The position numbers and the translations under genes were made by a program. Positions 10,271-19,222 of a stretch of DNA of 64,000 nt are shown here, piece by piece (position 1 is the stretch's first letter; every line of letters begins with the position of its first letter). The stretch is from Paraburkholderia sp. (GTDB taxonomy: Bacteria > Pseudomonadota > Gammaproteobacteria > Burkholderiales > Burkholderiaceae), in contig NZ_SCRP01000022.1 of the NCBI RefSeq assembly GCF_004298475.1, positions 238,293 to 302,292 on the forward strand, read 5' to 3'. The notes beneath the pieces were generated by a model. The model was given only the letters and a program-made list of their open reading frames with translations, had not been told where the DNA came from and made no database searches.

Positions 10271-11572
10271 CTACTTGCTGCCTGCTGCGCCGGTTTCCTC
10301 ACGGCGATACGCGGCCACTTCCCAGTTGATGTCGACGCACAGCACCTGCAAACCGTGCGGCGTTTGCGCGGCGATCGACGCGGTCACGCACAGGTGCGCC
10401 TCGTTGATCGACAGATAGGGCGGCGTGACGTGAACGCGGCCCGGCGTGCGCATTGCACCGATGAAATACGGCCTGCGTTCCCAGCTTGCGCCTTCCGAAT
10501 GCAGGAGCGGGCGAAATCGCTTGGCGCGCTGCGTCGCGCGCGCGACGGGCAGCACGTTGTCGCCGATCTGGCGGCCCGACGCGTCGAGCAGGAAGCAGCG
10601 CGCCGTCTCGTGCAGGCTGAGCAGCGGCTGCGTGGCTTCGGCCATGGGCACGCCCTCGCCGAGCTGTGCGCCCGCGGTTTCGAGCGCGCCCATGTACGGC
10701 GCGAGACGGGTCGACTGCGCGCGCTCGCGCGCGCTGATGCACCCGCGCAGGCGCGCCGAGAGATCGTCCATCAGCTTCGACGCGGTGGCGGGCGGCACCG
10801 GCTCGACGTCGGGCCGCGCGAAGTAGGCGCCCTGCACGAAATCAGCGTTGCTCTCCAGCGCAATGAGCGCGTCGCGTTCGGTCGCGAGGCCGCCCACCAG
10901 CACGAGCTGCCCGGACTCGTGCAGCATCGAGACGAGCCCCGGCAGCACGCGTTCGATATGCGCGTGGCGGCTTGCCTGCGCGAGCAGGCTGCGGTCGAGC
11001 GTGACGATATCGGGGCGCAGTTGCCACACGCGGTCGATGTTCGAATGTTTCGCGCCGAAGCCGTCCAGTGCGATCACGAAGCCGCTTTTGCGCAGCCCGT
11101 CGATGATCTCCGCGAAGCGCAGATTCTCGCCGCCCGCCTGTTCCGACACTTCGAGCACGACGCGCTGCGGCTGCAGCCCGAGCGCCTTGATGGCGGCGAG
11201 CAGCGCGTCGCCGTAGCTCGTGTCCATGAGCGCGGCGGGATGCAGGCTCAGGAAAAGCCATTCGTCATGCGAATCGAAGGCGTTGAAGTTGCCGAGGTGC
11301 AGCGATTCGGCGAGGCGGCCGAGTTCCAGCAGGTCGCCGCGGCGCGCTGCCTGCGTGAAGACTTCCTGTGAGGGGACTTGCTGGCCGTGCTCGTCGTGCG
11401 CGCGCAGCGACGCGTGGTAGCCGATCGCGCGGCGGTGCGCGACCGAAAACACCGGCTGGAATACGCTGAAGATGGTGTAGCTGCCGTACAGCACGGTGCG
11501 CCGGGCGCCCTGCTCGCCGGCGACGGGGCGCGACTGGAAGCCGGGGGGATCGAGTTCGATCATGCTCGTCAT
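10271..11572 (-). CDS. Degenerate EAL-domain protein with C-terminal sensor-like domain
   Basis: 433-residue protein. Residues 35-260 form an EAL fold, normally a c-di-GMP phosphodiesterase, but the signature EAL is HAS (53-55), the metal Asn is Ser (S109), the second Asp of the DD pair is Gly (D170-G171), the catalytic Lys is Thr (T191) and the late Glu is Gly (G227). E141 and the QGAYFARP end motif survive. Such a site should not hydrolyse c-di-GMP; a binding or protein-contact role is more likely. Residues 280-430 resemble a Cache/PAS-like sensor, an arrangement like Bacillus YkuI. No membrane segment is seen. Monocistronic; the start lacks a strong ribosome site, and an alternative ATG lies 9 bases downstream. 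Confidence 0.85.
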   Translation of the reverse strand: MTSMIELDPPGFQSRPVAGEQGARRTVLYGSYTIFSVFQPVFSVAHRRAIGYHASLRAHDEHGQQVPSQEVFTQAARRGDLLELGRLAESLHLGNFNAFDSHDEWLFLSLHPAALMDTSYGDALLAAIKALGLQPQRVVLEVSEQAGGENLRFAEIIDGLRKSGFVIALDGFGAKHSNIDRVWQLRPDIVTLDRSLLAQASRHAHIERVLPGLVSMLHESGQLVLVGGLATERDALIALESNADFVQGAYFARPDVEPVPPATASKLMDDLSARLRGCISARERAQSTRLAPYMGALETAGAQLGEGVPMAEATQPLLSLHETARCFLLDASGRQIGDNVLPVARATQRAKRFRPLLHSEGASWERRPYFIGAMRTPGRVHVTPPYLSINEAHLCVTASIAAQTPHGLQVLCVDINWEVAAYRREETGAAGSK

Positions 11573-11800
11573 ATCGATGGGTGCGCGCGTGGCAGATGCC
11601 GCGCATAGGCGACAAGTTTACAGGATAGGTCAGCAAAAAGTATGCGAGTCCGGGAACACAGCGCGCGGGCGCGTTTCGCTGCAGCCTGCTGCGTGTGACG
11701 TCCGGCGCACCCGGCGCTCGCGGTGCATCCGGCGAGCGCGCGCGCACCGCGCGGTGGCGGTGTGCACTGCCGCGGTGCGGTGCGGTATGGTCGGGCGCGG

Positions 11801-13237
11801 TTACGTGCGCTCGGAAGGGTCGGTTTTCTGCGCGGTATGGCGCAGATCGGGCGAAAGCTGCCCGAAGATCCACGACGTGCCTGCGGTGATGATGCCCACG
11901 CAGATAAACGTCGCGTGGAAGGCGGGGATCACGCTCGAACCCGTGTGGTGCCCGATGACCCCCGTGAAGGTGGTGAGCAGCGCGCCCGCGACGGTCACGC
12001 CGAGACTCATCGAAAGCATCTGCACGAGCGAGAACAGGCTGTTGCCGCTGCTCGCGCCGCCCGTGCCGAGATCCTTCAGCGTGAGCGTGTTCATCGCGGT
12101 GAACTGCATCGAGTTCACCGCGCCGAAGATCGCCAGTTGCACGATGCGCAGCCAGAGCGGCTCGCTGGGCGTCGAAAGCGCGAAGCTCGCCATCGCGAGA
12201 CCCACGAGCACCGTGTTCGTCACGAGCACGCGCCGGTAGCCGTAGCGCATGATGAGGTACGTGATGAGCCGCTTCGAGAACATGGCCGCGGCGGCCGTGG
12301 GCAGCATCATGAGGCCCGCCTGGAACGGCGTGTACCCGAGCGCCACCTGCAGCAAGAGCGGAATCAGATAGGGCATGGCGCCGCTGCCGATCCGCGCGAA
12401 CAGGTTGCCGAGCAGGCCCACGCTGAACGTGTCGATCTTGAACAGTTCGAGCGAAAAGATCGGCCGGGGCGTGCGCACCGCATGCAGCCCGTAAGCGACG
12501 AACGCGGCGAGCGAGAGGATCAGCAACACGAGCACGGTGGCATGCTGGATGCCGAGTTCGGTGCGGCCGTCGAGCGCGAACGTGATCGTCACCATCGCCG
12601 CGACGAGCATCAGGTAGCCGCGCAAGTCGAAGCGGGGCGTGTCGGGATTGCGGCTGTCGGGCATGAAGATGAACGTCGCGATGCAGCCGACGATGCCCAC
12701 CGGCACGTTGATGAGGAAGATCCAGTGCCACGATGCGATCTGCACGAGCCAGCCGCCGAGCGTCGGCCCGATCAGCGGGCCGATCAGGCCCGGAATCGCG
12801 ACGAATGAGAGCGCGGGCAAATAGCGTTCGGCGGGGAACGTGCGCAGCACCGCGAGCCGGCCGACCGGCAGCAGCATCGCGCCGCCCACGCCCTGCACGA
12901 TGCGCGAGAGCACGAGCTGGTCGAGCGTGGGCGCGCTCGCGCAGAGCACCGAGCCGATCGTGAACACCAGAATCGCGCCGAGGAACACGCGGCGCGTGCC
13001 GAGTCTGTCAGCGAGCCAGCCGGAGACCGGGATCATCACGGCCATCGTCAGCGAGTACGCGATCACGACCGACTGCATGCTGAGCGGACGCTCGCCGAGG
13101 CTCGTCGCCATCGCGGGCAGCGCCGTGTTGACGATGGTCGAATCGAGGGTCTGCATGAAAAAGCCGGTGGCGACGAGCCACAGCAGCACGGACAACGAGC
13201 GGCGCGGCGGCGCGGATGACAGGCTAGGGACGGACAT
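11801..13237 (-). CDS. DHA2-family (14-TM) MFS efflux transporter
   Basis: 478-residue major facilitator of the DHA2 drug:proton antiporter group, close in type to MdtD/EmrB. About 14 hydrophobic segments are visible. Motif A (GWLADRLGTRRVF) follows TM2, the early D1 motif LDSTIVNTALPAM lies in TM1, and the motif C region GPLIGPTLGGWL is in TM5. Probably exports small organic compounds from the cytoplasm; substrate unknown. Downstream of a GntR-family gene on the same strand, 200 bp apart, so possible but unproven coregulation. Starts at the ATG giving MSVPSLSS. Confidence 0.9.
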   Translation of the reverse strand: MSVPSLSSAPPRRSLSVLLWLVATGFFMQTLDSTIVNTALPAMATSLGERPLSMQSVVIAYSLTMAVMIPVSGWLADRLGTRRVFLGAILVFTIGSVLCASAPTLDQLVLSRIVQGVGGAMLLPVGRLAVLRTFPAERYLPALSFVAIPGLIGPLIGPTLGGWLVQIASWHWIFLINVPVGIVGCIATFIFMPDSRNPDTPRFDLRGYLMLVAAMVTITFALDGRTELGIQHATVLVLLILSLAAFVAYGLHAVRTPRPIFSLELFKIDTFSVGLLGNLFARIGSGAMPYLIPLLLQVALGYTPFQAGLMMLPTAAAAMFSKRLITYLIMRYGYRRVLVTNTVLVGLAMASFALSTPSEPLWLRIVQLAIFGAVNSMQFTAMNTLTLKDLGTGGASSGNSLFSLVQMLSMSLGVTVAGALLTTFTGVIGHHTGSSVIPAFHATFICVGIITAGTSWIFGQLSPDLRHTAQKTDPSERT

Positions 13238-13350
13238 GGGCGAGGGCTGGAGCGCGCGGGCGCGTGGCGGGCAGCCGTCATTCTAGGGAAAACGGCGCAG
13301 CGGCGTTCGCTGGCGACACGGCGCGGCTCGCGCGACCATCGGCGCTGATG

Positions 13351-13377
13351 GGCACGAATGGCACGAACGGCGCGAAC
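13351..13377. repeat. Three 9-bp tandem repeats
   Basis: Three adjacent units GGCACGAAT, GGCACGAAC, GGCGCGAAC in the 200-bp gap between the GntR and DHA2 genes. The next 55 bases are also low-complexity (repeated CACGCGGCC-like words). No coding capacity is evident. Confidence 0.6.
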
Positions 13378-13437
13378 GGCCTCGCACGGACCACGCGGCC
13401 TGCACGGCCCACGCGGCCCGCATGACCCACGCGAGCG

Positions 13438-14184
13438 CTACTTGCGCAATTCCGCGACGAAGTCGTAGTAGTCGTTGCGGCAGTAGGTATCGGTCAACTC
13501 GATTGCGCGGTGGTCGGCGGTGTAGCCCACGCGCGTGATCAGCAGCAGCGCTTCGTTGGGGGCGATGCTCATCTGCCGGGCGATTTCTTCGCTCGCGTTC
13601 ACCGCGCGAAAGTGTTGCAGCGCGCGCACGATCGCGAGCCCGCGCTGTTCGAGGAAGCTGTAGAGCGAGTCGCCGATGGCTTCCGGATCGGGAATCAGCG
13701 CGGCCGGAAAGGTGGAATTCTCGACGGCCATCACGATGCCGTCCGCGAGCCGCAGACGCTTGAGCCGCGTCACCGCGGAGGCGGGCGAGAGGCCGAGCTG
13801 GATCACTTCATCGCGGCTCGCGGGCTGGATTTCGCGCGAGAGCCAGCGCGAACTCGGCGTGAAGCCGCGCTGGCGCAGCATTTCGCTGAAGCTCGTGAGA
13901 CGCGAGAGCGGATCTTCGTAGCGCGGCGTGATGAAGCTGCCCGCGCCCTGCGTGCGGCGGATCAGCCCCTGTTCGACGAGCAGCGCAATGGCCTTGCGCG
14001 CGGTGATGCGCGAGACGCCGAGCGCATCGGCGAGCACGCGCTCGGAAGGCAGTGCCTCCCCGGCGTTCCAGCGGTTCTCGTGGATTGCGCTGCTCAGCTT
14101 GCGCGCGAGCTGCAGATAGAGTGGCGTATCGTTTTCCGGGTCCGGGCGCAGATTGCGCCAGCGGTCTTCCGTGGATGCGTTCAT
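13438..14184 (-). CDS. GntR-family regulator, HutC/UTRA subfamily
   Basis: 248-residue regulator. Residues 15-85 are the winged helix-turn-helix (LPSERVLADALGVSRITARKAI, then a wing ending in RRTQGAGSF). Residues 95-240 are a UTRA effector domain, with the LTSFSEML opening and the end motif ELTDTYCRNDYYDFVAEL typical of NagR/DasR-like proteins, which often sense phosphosugars. The ligand is not predictable here. It is divergent from an aldo/keto reductase gene across 240 bp, a likely target region. Confidence 0.88.
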   Translation of the reverse strand: MNASTEDRWRNLRPDPENDTPLYLQLARKLSSAIHENRWNAGEALPSERVLADALGVSRITARKAIALLVEQGLIRRTQGAGSFITPRYEDPLSRLTSFSEMLRQRGFTPSSRWLSREIQPASRDEVIQLGLSPASAVTRLKRLRLADGIVMAVENSTFPAALIPDPEAIGDSLYSFLEQRGLAIVRALQHFRAVNASEEIARQMSIAPNEALLLITRVGYTADHRAIELTDTYCRNDYYDFVAELRK

Positions 14185-14424
14185 GGGAAGCGGGCATGAA
14201 AGGCGAACGCCGATTTTATGACAGACGCCTGTGAAGACGCCATCGGCAACGCCCCGGTGCCCTCACGAAAAGCGCGCCGTGCGGAACGATACATTGGCAT
14301 TTTCGTGACGTTTTGCGATGTTTTACGATCTTTCGTCATGTTTATCGCCGACGATTGCCGGATCCGCACAACGTGCAACGCACAACGCACATCGAACCTG
14401 CTACGGCGCAAGGAGCCAGCCATC

Positions 14425-15270
14425 ATGACGACCGGAATCCCCCGCGTTACGCTGCCCGACGGCGAGCCTGTTCCGAAGCTCGGCCAGGGCACGTGGGAGA
14501 TGGGCGAGCGCGCCGTGCGCCGCGCCGAGGAGATTGCAGCCCTGCGCGAGGGGGTTGCGCTCGGCATGACGCTCATCGACACCGCCGAAATGTACGGTGA
14601 CGGCGCGACCGAACGGCTCGTGGGCGAAGCGTTGCGCGGACTGCGCGACGAAGTGTTTCTCGTGAGCAAGGTGTATCCGCACCATGCGAGCCGGCGCGGC
14701 ATGCAGGCGGCGTGCGAGGCGAGCCTGAAACGTCTCGGCACCGACCGGCTCGACCTCTACCTGCTGCACTGGCGCGGGAGCGTGCCGTTGGCAGAGACGG
14801 TGGAGAGCTTCGAGGCGCTTGTGCGCGCGGGCAAGATTCGCCACTGGGGCGTGAGCAACTTCGACACCGGCGATATGGAGGAACTCTTCGCCGTGTCGTG
14901 CGGCAAGGGCTGCGCGACGAACCAGATCCTCTACAACGTCGTGCGGCGCGGGCCCGAATTCGATTTGCTGCCGTGGTGCGCGCGCCATCACATGCCGGTG
15001 ATGGCCTACAGCCCGGTCGATCACGCGCGGCTGCCAAGGCGCTCGCCACTCGACGGCATCGCGCACGCGCGCGGCGTGTCGGTCTATCGGGTGGCGATGG
15101 CGTGGGTGCTGCGTCAGCCGGGCGTGTGCGCGATTCCGAAGGCCGCGCGCATCGAGCACGTGCGCGACAACCATGCGGCGCTCGATCTCGAACTGAGTGC
15201 GGAGGAACACGCGGCGCTCGACGCGTACTTCAGGCCGCCGCGCGCCAGGCAGCCGCTGGAGATGCTCTGA
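14425..15270 (+). CDS. Aldo/keto reductase
   Basis: 281-residue NADPH-dependent oxidoreductase of the AKR superfamily (TIM barrel). The catalytic tetrad is visible: Asp in LIDTAEMYGDG, Tyr in the same motif, Lys in VSKVYPHH and His in YLLHWRG. GVSNFDT and the C-terminal AIPKAARIEHVRDN cofactor loop are also present. The ATG at 14425 has AAGGAG ten bases upstream; a longer open frame upstream runs through promoter DNA. It would reduce aldehydes or ketones in the cytoplasm; substrate unknown. Divergent from the GntR gene. Confidence 0.92.
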   Translation: MTTGIPRVTLPDGEPVPKLGQGTWEMGERAVRRAEEIAALREGVALGMTLIDTAEMYGDGATERLVGEALRGLRDEVFLVSKVYPHHASRRGMQAACEASLKRLGTDRLDLYLLHWRGSVPLAETVESFEALVRAGKIRHWGVSNFDTGDMEELFAVSCGKGCATNQILYNVVRRGPEFDLLPWCARHHMPVMAYSPVDHARLPRRSPLDGIAHARGVSVYRVAMAWVLRQPGVCAIPKAARIEHVRDNHAALDLELSAEEHAALDAYFRPPRARQPLEML

Positions 15271-15500
15271 CGTTGCTAATGTGCGCCTGTCTGCTGGACA
15301 CGGATGCAGCACCGTTGCGTCAAAGCGGAATTCGCGACGCGAAGATGCAGCAGGGGAAACCGAGGTCCGGCCCCCGGCGGCGCTGCCCGAGCGTGGGACC
15401 GGGATGCCGCCGCCGATGCCGTGCCTGACGCGAACGGCCGTCGTGCCGGCTCGTGCTGGCTGTGGCGGCACGGGCGGCGCGGGCGCTTTGCGGGGCGAAT

Positions 15501-15686
15501 TCAATGATTGTTGCCATGGCCGCCTCCGTGCCCGCCGCCGGGGCCGGTCGCAGGATCGTTCGCCGGATCGCAGGCCGCGATCCCCGGCAACAGCAAGCCT
15601 GTCCCGATCGCATACATCGCCACACCCCGTATCGACCAACCCCGTATTAATAAACAGTACTGCTGATCGCATATCGAGTTTTTCAT
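15501..15686 (-). CDS. Small predicted lipoprotein with Gly/His-rich tail
   Basis: 61-residue ORF. A hydrophobic stretch (residues 22-38) ends in GIAAC, a fair lipobox with the acylated Cys at about residue 39. The short mature part ends in a Gly/His-rich tail (GGGHGGGHGNNH) that could bind metal ions. The ATG at 15686 is preceded by GGGGGAAAG at good spacing; an alternative start (MYAIGTG) lies inside. Nothing similar is recognised with certainty. It sits alone in about 900 bp of otherwise empty DNA. Evidence is ribosome site plus lipobox, so moderate confidence. Confidence 0.45.
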   Translation of the reverse strand: MKNSICDQQYCLLIRGWSIRGVAMYAIGTGLLLPGIAACDPANDPATGPGGGHGGGHGNNH

Positions 15687-16201
15687 GGTCTTTCCCCCGG
15701 GAAGCGCTGGCGTAATCGCGCCGACGCCTCTCGTGCGCCTGATGTCCGGTGACATGCTGTCGTGCACGCACGCCGATCCCCGTCAGGTCACCGCCACGGT
15801 GCGTCGTCAAGCGCATGGGAGCCGATGCAGGCGGTTTGGCAGGCATCCGGTCAACGAGGCGTCGGAAAGCCGGAACAAGCACGGCGACTTGCCGATTGCC
15901 GCCGCCCGCGGGGGCGGGCGGCGGCAAACAAGTGCGCGATGCGCCAGGTGGTCCGCTGGCCTCGCGTGATTACCCGCCTTATGACGCGGCAGGCCAGCGC
16001 CCGGATGCCTGGTCTTGATCTAGCGAGTTATGTGCCATTGGACGCCGTGCCGCTTCGCAGCGGCATCCGGCGATCTGCATGGCGTGTGCGCGACGCAAAA
16101 CCCGCCAAAAACGTATCGACGATGAAACGCACGGCGCATATTTCCGGCGTTCAGCACGGCAGGCACGCAGTACGTCTCACGTCTCACGCGACGCGCGAAC
16201 A
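15687..16201. other. Intergenic region without recognisable genes
   Basis: About 515 bp between the small lipoprotein and the ABC transporter operon. Short ORFs in several frames have arginine-rich shadow composition and no ribosome sites. No terminator or promoter was recognised. Confidence 0.5.
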
Positions 16202-18295
16202 TCAGACGTTTGCGCGCGACGTGTTCGCCGCGGCCTGCAGCGTGCGCAGTTCGACCACGGGAATGTGGCAGCGTATGCGATGGCCGCTGCCCGCTTCGGC
16301 GAACGGCGGCGCCTGTTCGTCGCAGATCGCGCCGATGCGGCGCGGGCAGCGCGCGCTGAAGATGCAGCCCGCGTTCGATGCGCGCGCATCTATCCTGTCG
16401 CTCGCACGCAGTGTCTGCGCGGCGAGCAGTGTTTCCGTGTACGGATGGCAGGGGCCGCCGAAGAGCGCATCGGCAGGACCGGTTTCCACGACCTGGCCCG
16501 CGTAGAGCACCATCACGCGATCGGCGAGATAGCGCACCACGTCGAGGTCGTGGGAGATGAACAGATAGCTCACGCCGCGCTCGCGCTGCAATCGCGCGAG
16601 CAGGTTCAGGATCGCCGCCTGCACGGAGACATCGAGCGCCGAAGTCGGCTCGTCGCAGACGACGACGCGCGGCTCGCCCGCGAATGCCTGCGCAATGGCG
16701 ACGCGTTGCTTGAGCCCGCCCGAGAGCTGGTGTGCGCGCGCCGTGAGATAGCGCGCGGGCACGCGCACGGCGTCAAGCAGCGCTTCGAGCCGCGTGGGCG
16801 GGTTCGTGGTCTTGTTCGTGGGCTCGTTCCTACGAGATGCGCCAGTGCGGGCGAGCGCACGAGCGATCAACCGCTTTACCGGCAGCGCACGATTGAGCGA
16901 GGCGTCCGGGTGCTGGAACACGAGCCGCAGCGCTTCGAGTTGCTTCGCGCTGCGCCGCCCGACGCGGGCAGGCAGCGGCTCGCCGTCCAGTTCGACGCGC
17001 CCGCCCGCGTTTGGCGCGTACAGGCCGAGCAGCAGTTTCGCGAGCGTGGTCTTGCCGCTGCCCGATTCGCCGACGAGCCCGAGCGTCTCGCCCGCGCGCA
17101 GTTCGATCGAGACGCCGTCGAGCGCGCGCACGGCACGTGCGCCGCGTCCGAAGGTGCGCGATACGTCGATGGCGCGCAGCACCACGGCGGGATCGGCCGC
17201 CGGATCGGCCACCACCGCGGCTTGCGCGCCCGCCTGCGCGGGCTCGGCGAGCGGCAGCCCGATGGCGCGCTCGTGATAATGGCAGCGCGCCATGCGCTCG
17301 CCGTGCGGCGCTTCCATGCGATGCGGCGGCGGTGCCTGTTCGCGGCAGCGCGCGTCGGCGAGACGGCAGCGCGGCGCATAGATGCAGCCGCGCAGGAGCG
17401 TGCCAGGCGCCGGCAGCTCGCCGGGAATCGTGTCGAGCGGGCCGATGGCCTTGCTGCGTCCGCGCGCGGGCAGGCAGCGCAGCAGCCCGACCGTGTACGG
17501 ATGCCGCGCGCGTTCGAACACGTCGCGCGTCGCGCCTTCTTCGATGAGACGACCGGCATACAGCACGCCGACCCGATCGCACATCTGCCCGATCACGCCG
17601 AGGTCGTGGCTGATCAGCAGCACCGCCATGCCGAATTCCGTGCGCAGTTGCGCAATCAGTGCGAGCACTTCGGCTTCGACGGTGGCGTCGAGCCCGGTCG
17701 TCGGTTCGTCGAGGATCAGGAGCGCGGGGCGCGACGCCAGCGCCATCGCAATCACGACGCGTTGCTGCATGCCGCCCGAAAGCTGATGCGGGTAGCTCGC
17801 CATCACGCGGGCGGGAACGGCTATGCGCACGCGCTCGAGCATCTCCGGCACGCGCGCGAGCGCTTCGTCGGCGCTCGCGCCAGCAGCCTCGAATGCCTCG
17901 CTCAACTGGCGCGCGATCGTGAGTGACGGATTGAGCGCGCTGGCCGGATCCTGATAGACCATCGACACCGTGTTGGCCCGCAAAGCGCGCAAGCGCTCCT
18001 GGTCGAGCGCGAGCACGTCCTGCCCGGCAATGACGATGCGTCCGGCTTTCACGCGGCCATTGCGCGCGAGATAGCGCAGCGCCGCGAGCGCCACCGTCGA
18101 CTTGCCGCAGCCCGATTCGCCGACGAGCCCGTACGTCTCGCCGCGCCGGATGCGCAGCGAAACGTCGGTCAGCACATCGCGCTCGCGGCCCCGCGTGCGG
18201 TACGCGACGGTGAGACCGACGAGCATGAGCGCATCGTCGTCGCCGCCGTGCGGGGCGTCGAATGTCGCGAGCGGGGCGGCGCGCTGTGGGCTCAT
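16202..18295 (-). CDS. Peptide-type ABC transporter, fused double ATPase
   Basis: 697-residue protein made of two complete ABC ATPase domains, equivalent to DppD and DppF joined (as in GsiA/YejF-type proteins). Domain 1 (about 20-335): Walker A GESGCGKST, signature LSGGMQQR, Walker B LLILDEPT, plus the oligopeptide-transporter C-terminal Cys-containing extension. Domain 2 (about 375-690): GESGSGKTT, LSGGLKQR, VVVCDEPT and a second such extension. It energises import by the two permeases encoded directly upstream. Last gene of the operon, 36 bp after the second permease. Confidence 0.93.
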   Translation of the reverse strand: MSPQRAAPLATFDAPHGGDDDALMLVGLTVAYRTRGRERDVLTDVSLRIRRGETYGLVGESGCGKSTVALAALRYLARNGRVKAGRIVIAGQDVLALDQERLRALRANTVSMVYQDPASALNPSLTIARQLSEAFEAAGASADEALARVPEMLERVRIAVPARVMASYPHQLSGGMQQRVVIAMALASRPALLILDEPTTGLDATVEAEVLALIAQLRTEFGMAVLLISHDLGVIGQMCDRVGVLYAGRLIEEGATRDVFERARHPYTVGLLRCLPARGRSKAIGPLDTIPGELPAPGTLLRGCIYAPRCRLADARCREQAPPPHRMEAPHGERMARCHYHERAIGLPLAEPAQAGAQAAVVADPAADPAVVLRAIDVSRTFGRGARAVRALDGVSIELRAGETLGLVGESGSGKTTLAKLLLGLYAPNAGGRVELDGEPLPARVGRRSAKQLEALRLVFQHPDASLNRALPVKRLIARALARTGASRRNEPTNKTTNPPTRLEALLDAVRVPARYLTARAHQLSGGLKQRVAIAQAFAGEPRVVVCDEPTSALDVSVQAAILNLLARLQRERGVSYLFISHDLDVVRYLADRVMVLYAGQVVETGPADALFGGPCHPYTETLLAAQTLRASDRIDARASNAGCIFSARCPRRIGAICDEQAPPFAEAGSGHRIRCHIPVVELRTLQAAANTSRANV

Positions 18296-18331
18296 CGTTG
18301 CGGGCTCATCGTTATGGATTCGTGCGCGGGT

Positions 18332-19222
18332 TCATGATTCGAGCGCTTCGCGCAGGCAGTCGGCGATCAGATTCACGGCGACGACGAGCGAGGCGATTGC
18401 GAGCGCATCGAATGCGACGGTCCACCACGCGCCGCCCGCGAGCAGCGCATAGGACTCGCCGAGTGCAAGCCCCCAGTCGGCGGAAGGCGGCTGGATGCCG
18501 AAGCCGAGAAACGAGAGCGTCGCGACCGCGAAGATGGCGTAGCCGAGCCGCACGGTCGCTTCAACGACGACCGGCGGCCACACGTTCGGCAGAATCTCCG
18601 CGAACATCACGTACGGCGCGCGCTCGCCGCGCAGTTGAGCGGCGGCGACGTAGTCGAGATGGCGCTCCGCGAGCACGGCTGCGCGCACCGTGCGGGCGAT
18701 CATCGGCGCGAACGTGATGCCGATCACGAGCACGACCGCGAGATTCGACGCGCCCACCGCCGCGAGCACGAGCAGCGCGACGATCACGAGCGGCAGCGCG
18801 AGCACCGCGTCGAGCGTGCGCGCGACGAGGCTGCCCGCAAAGCCCTCGAAGTAGCCGGTGATGAGGCCGAGTACCGTGCCTGCGAGCGTACCGGCGAGCG
18901 TGGCGAGCGGCGCGATCGTGAGGATGTCGCGCGCGCCCGCGATCACGCGTGAGCACACGTCGCGGCCCAGCTGATCGGTGCCGCACCAGTGCGTGTGATC
19001 GGGCGGCGTCAGCGAGTTGAGCGGATCGGAAGCGTAAGGGTCGAACGGAACGAACGCGTGCCCCGCGAGCGCGCAGGCGATCCACCACAGCAGGATTGCA
19101 GCGCTCACGAGAAACGCGGGCGAGCGCAGCAGGGTGCGCAGCACGTGAAAGCGCGCGTCGTTCACGCTTTGGTTCTCGCTTTCAGCCGATGCATCTACTG
19201 GACCGGCGCTGCTGTCGCTCAT
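18332..19222 (-). CDS. Peptide-type ABC transporter permease, DppC/OppC type
   Basis: 296-residue inner-membrane permease. One N-terminal membrane segment (about 37-57) is followed by a periplasmic loop containing HWCGTDQLGRDVCSRV, the hallmark of the DppC family, then five further segments with the ATPase-contact (EAA) loop around DYVAAAQLRGERAPYVMF. The ATG at 19222 overlaps the stop of the upstream permease by four bases (ATGA), indicating coupled translation. The longer open frame upstream is a shadow of that gene. Confidence 0.93.
   Translation of the reverse strand: MSDSSAGPVDASAESENQSVNDARFHVLRTLLRSPAFLVSAAILLWWIACALAGHAFVPFDPYASDPLNSLTPPDHTHWCGTDQLGRDVCSRVIAGARDILTIAPLATLAGTLAGTVLGLITGYFEGFAGSLVARTLDAVLALPLVIVALLVLAAVGASNLAVVLVIGITFAPMIARTVRAAVLAERHLDYVAAAQLRGERAPYVMFAEILPNVWPPVVVEATVRLGYAIFAVATLSFLGFGIQPPSADWGLALGESYALLAGGAWWTVAFDALAIASLVVAVNLIADCLREALES

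Noticed and set aside
16020-16202. 60-codon minus-strand ORF
   Set aside because: No ribosome site, arginine-rich, and no similarity to anything recognised.
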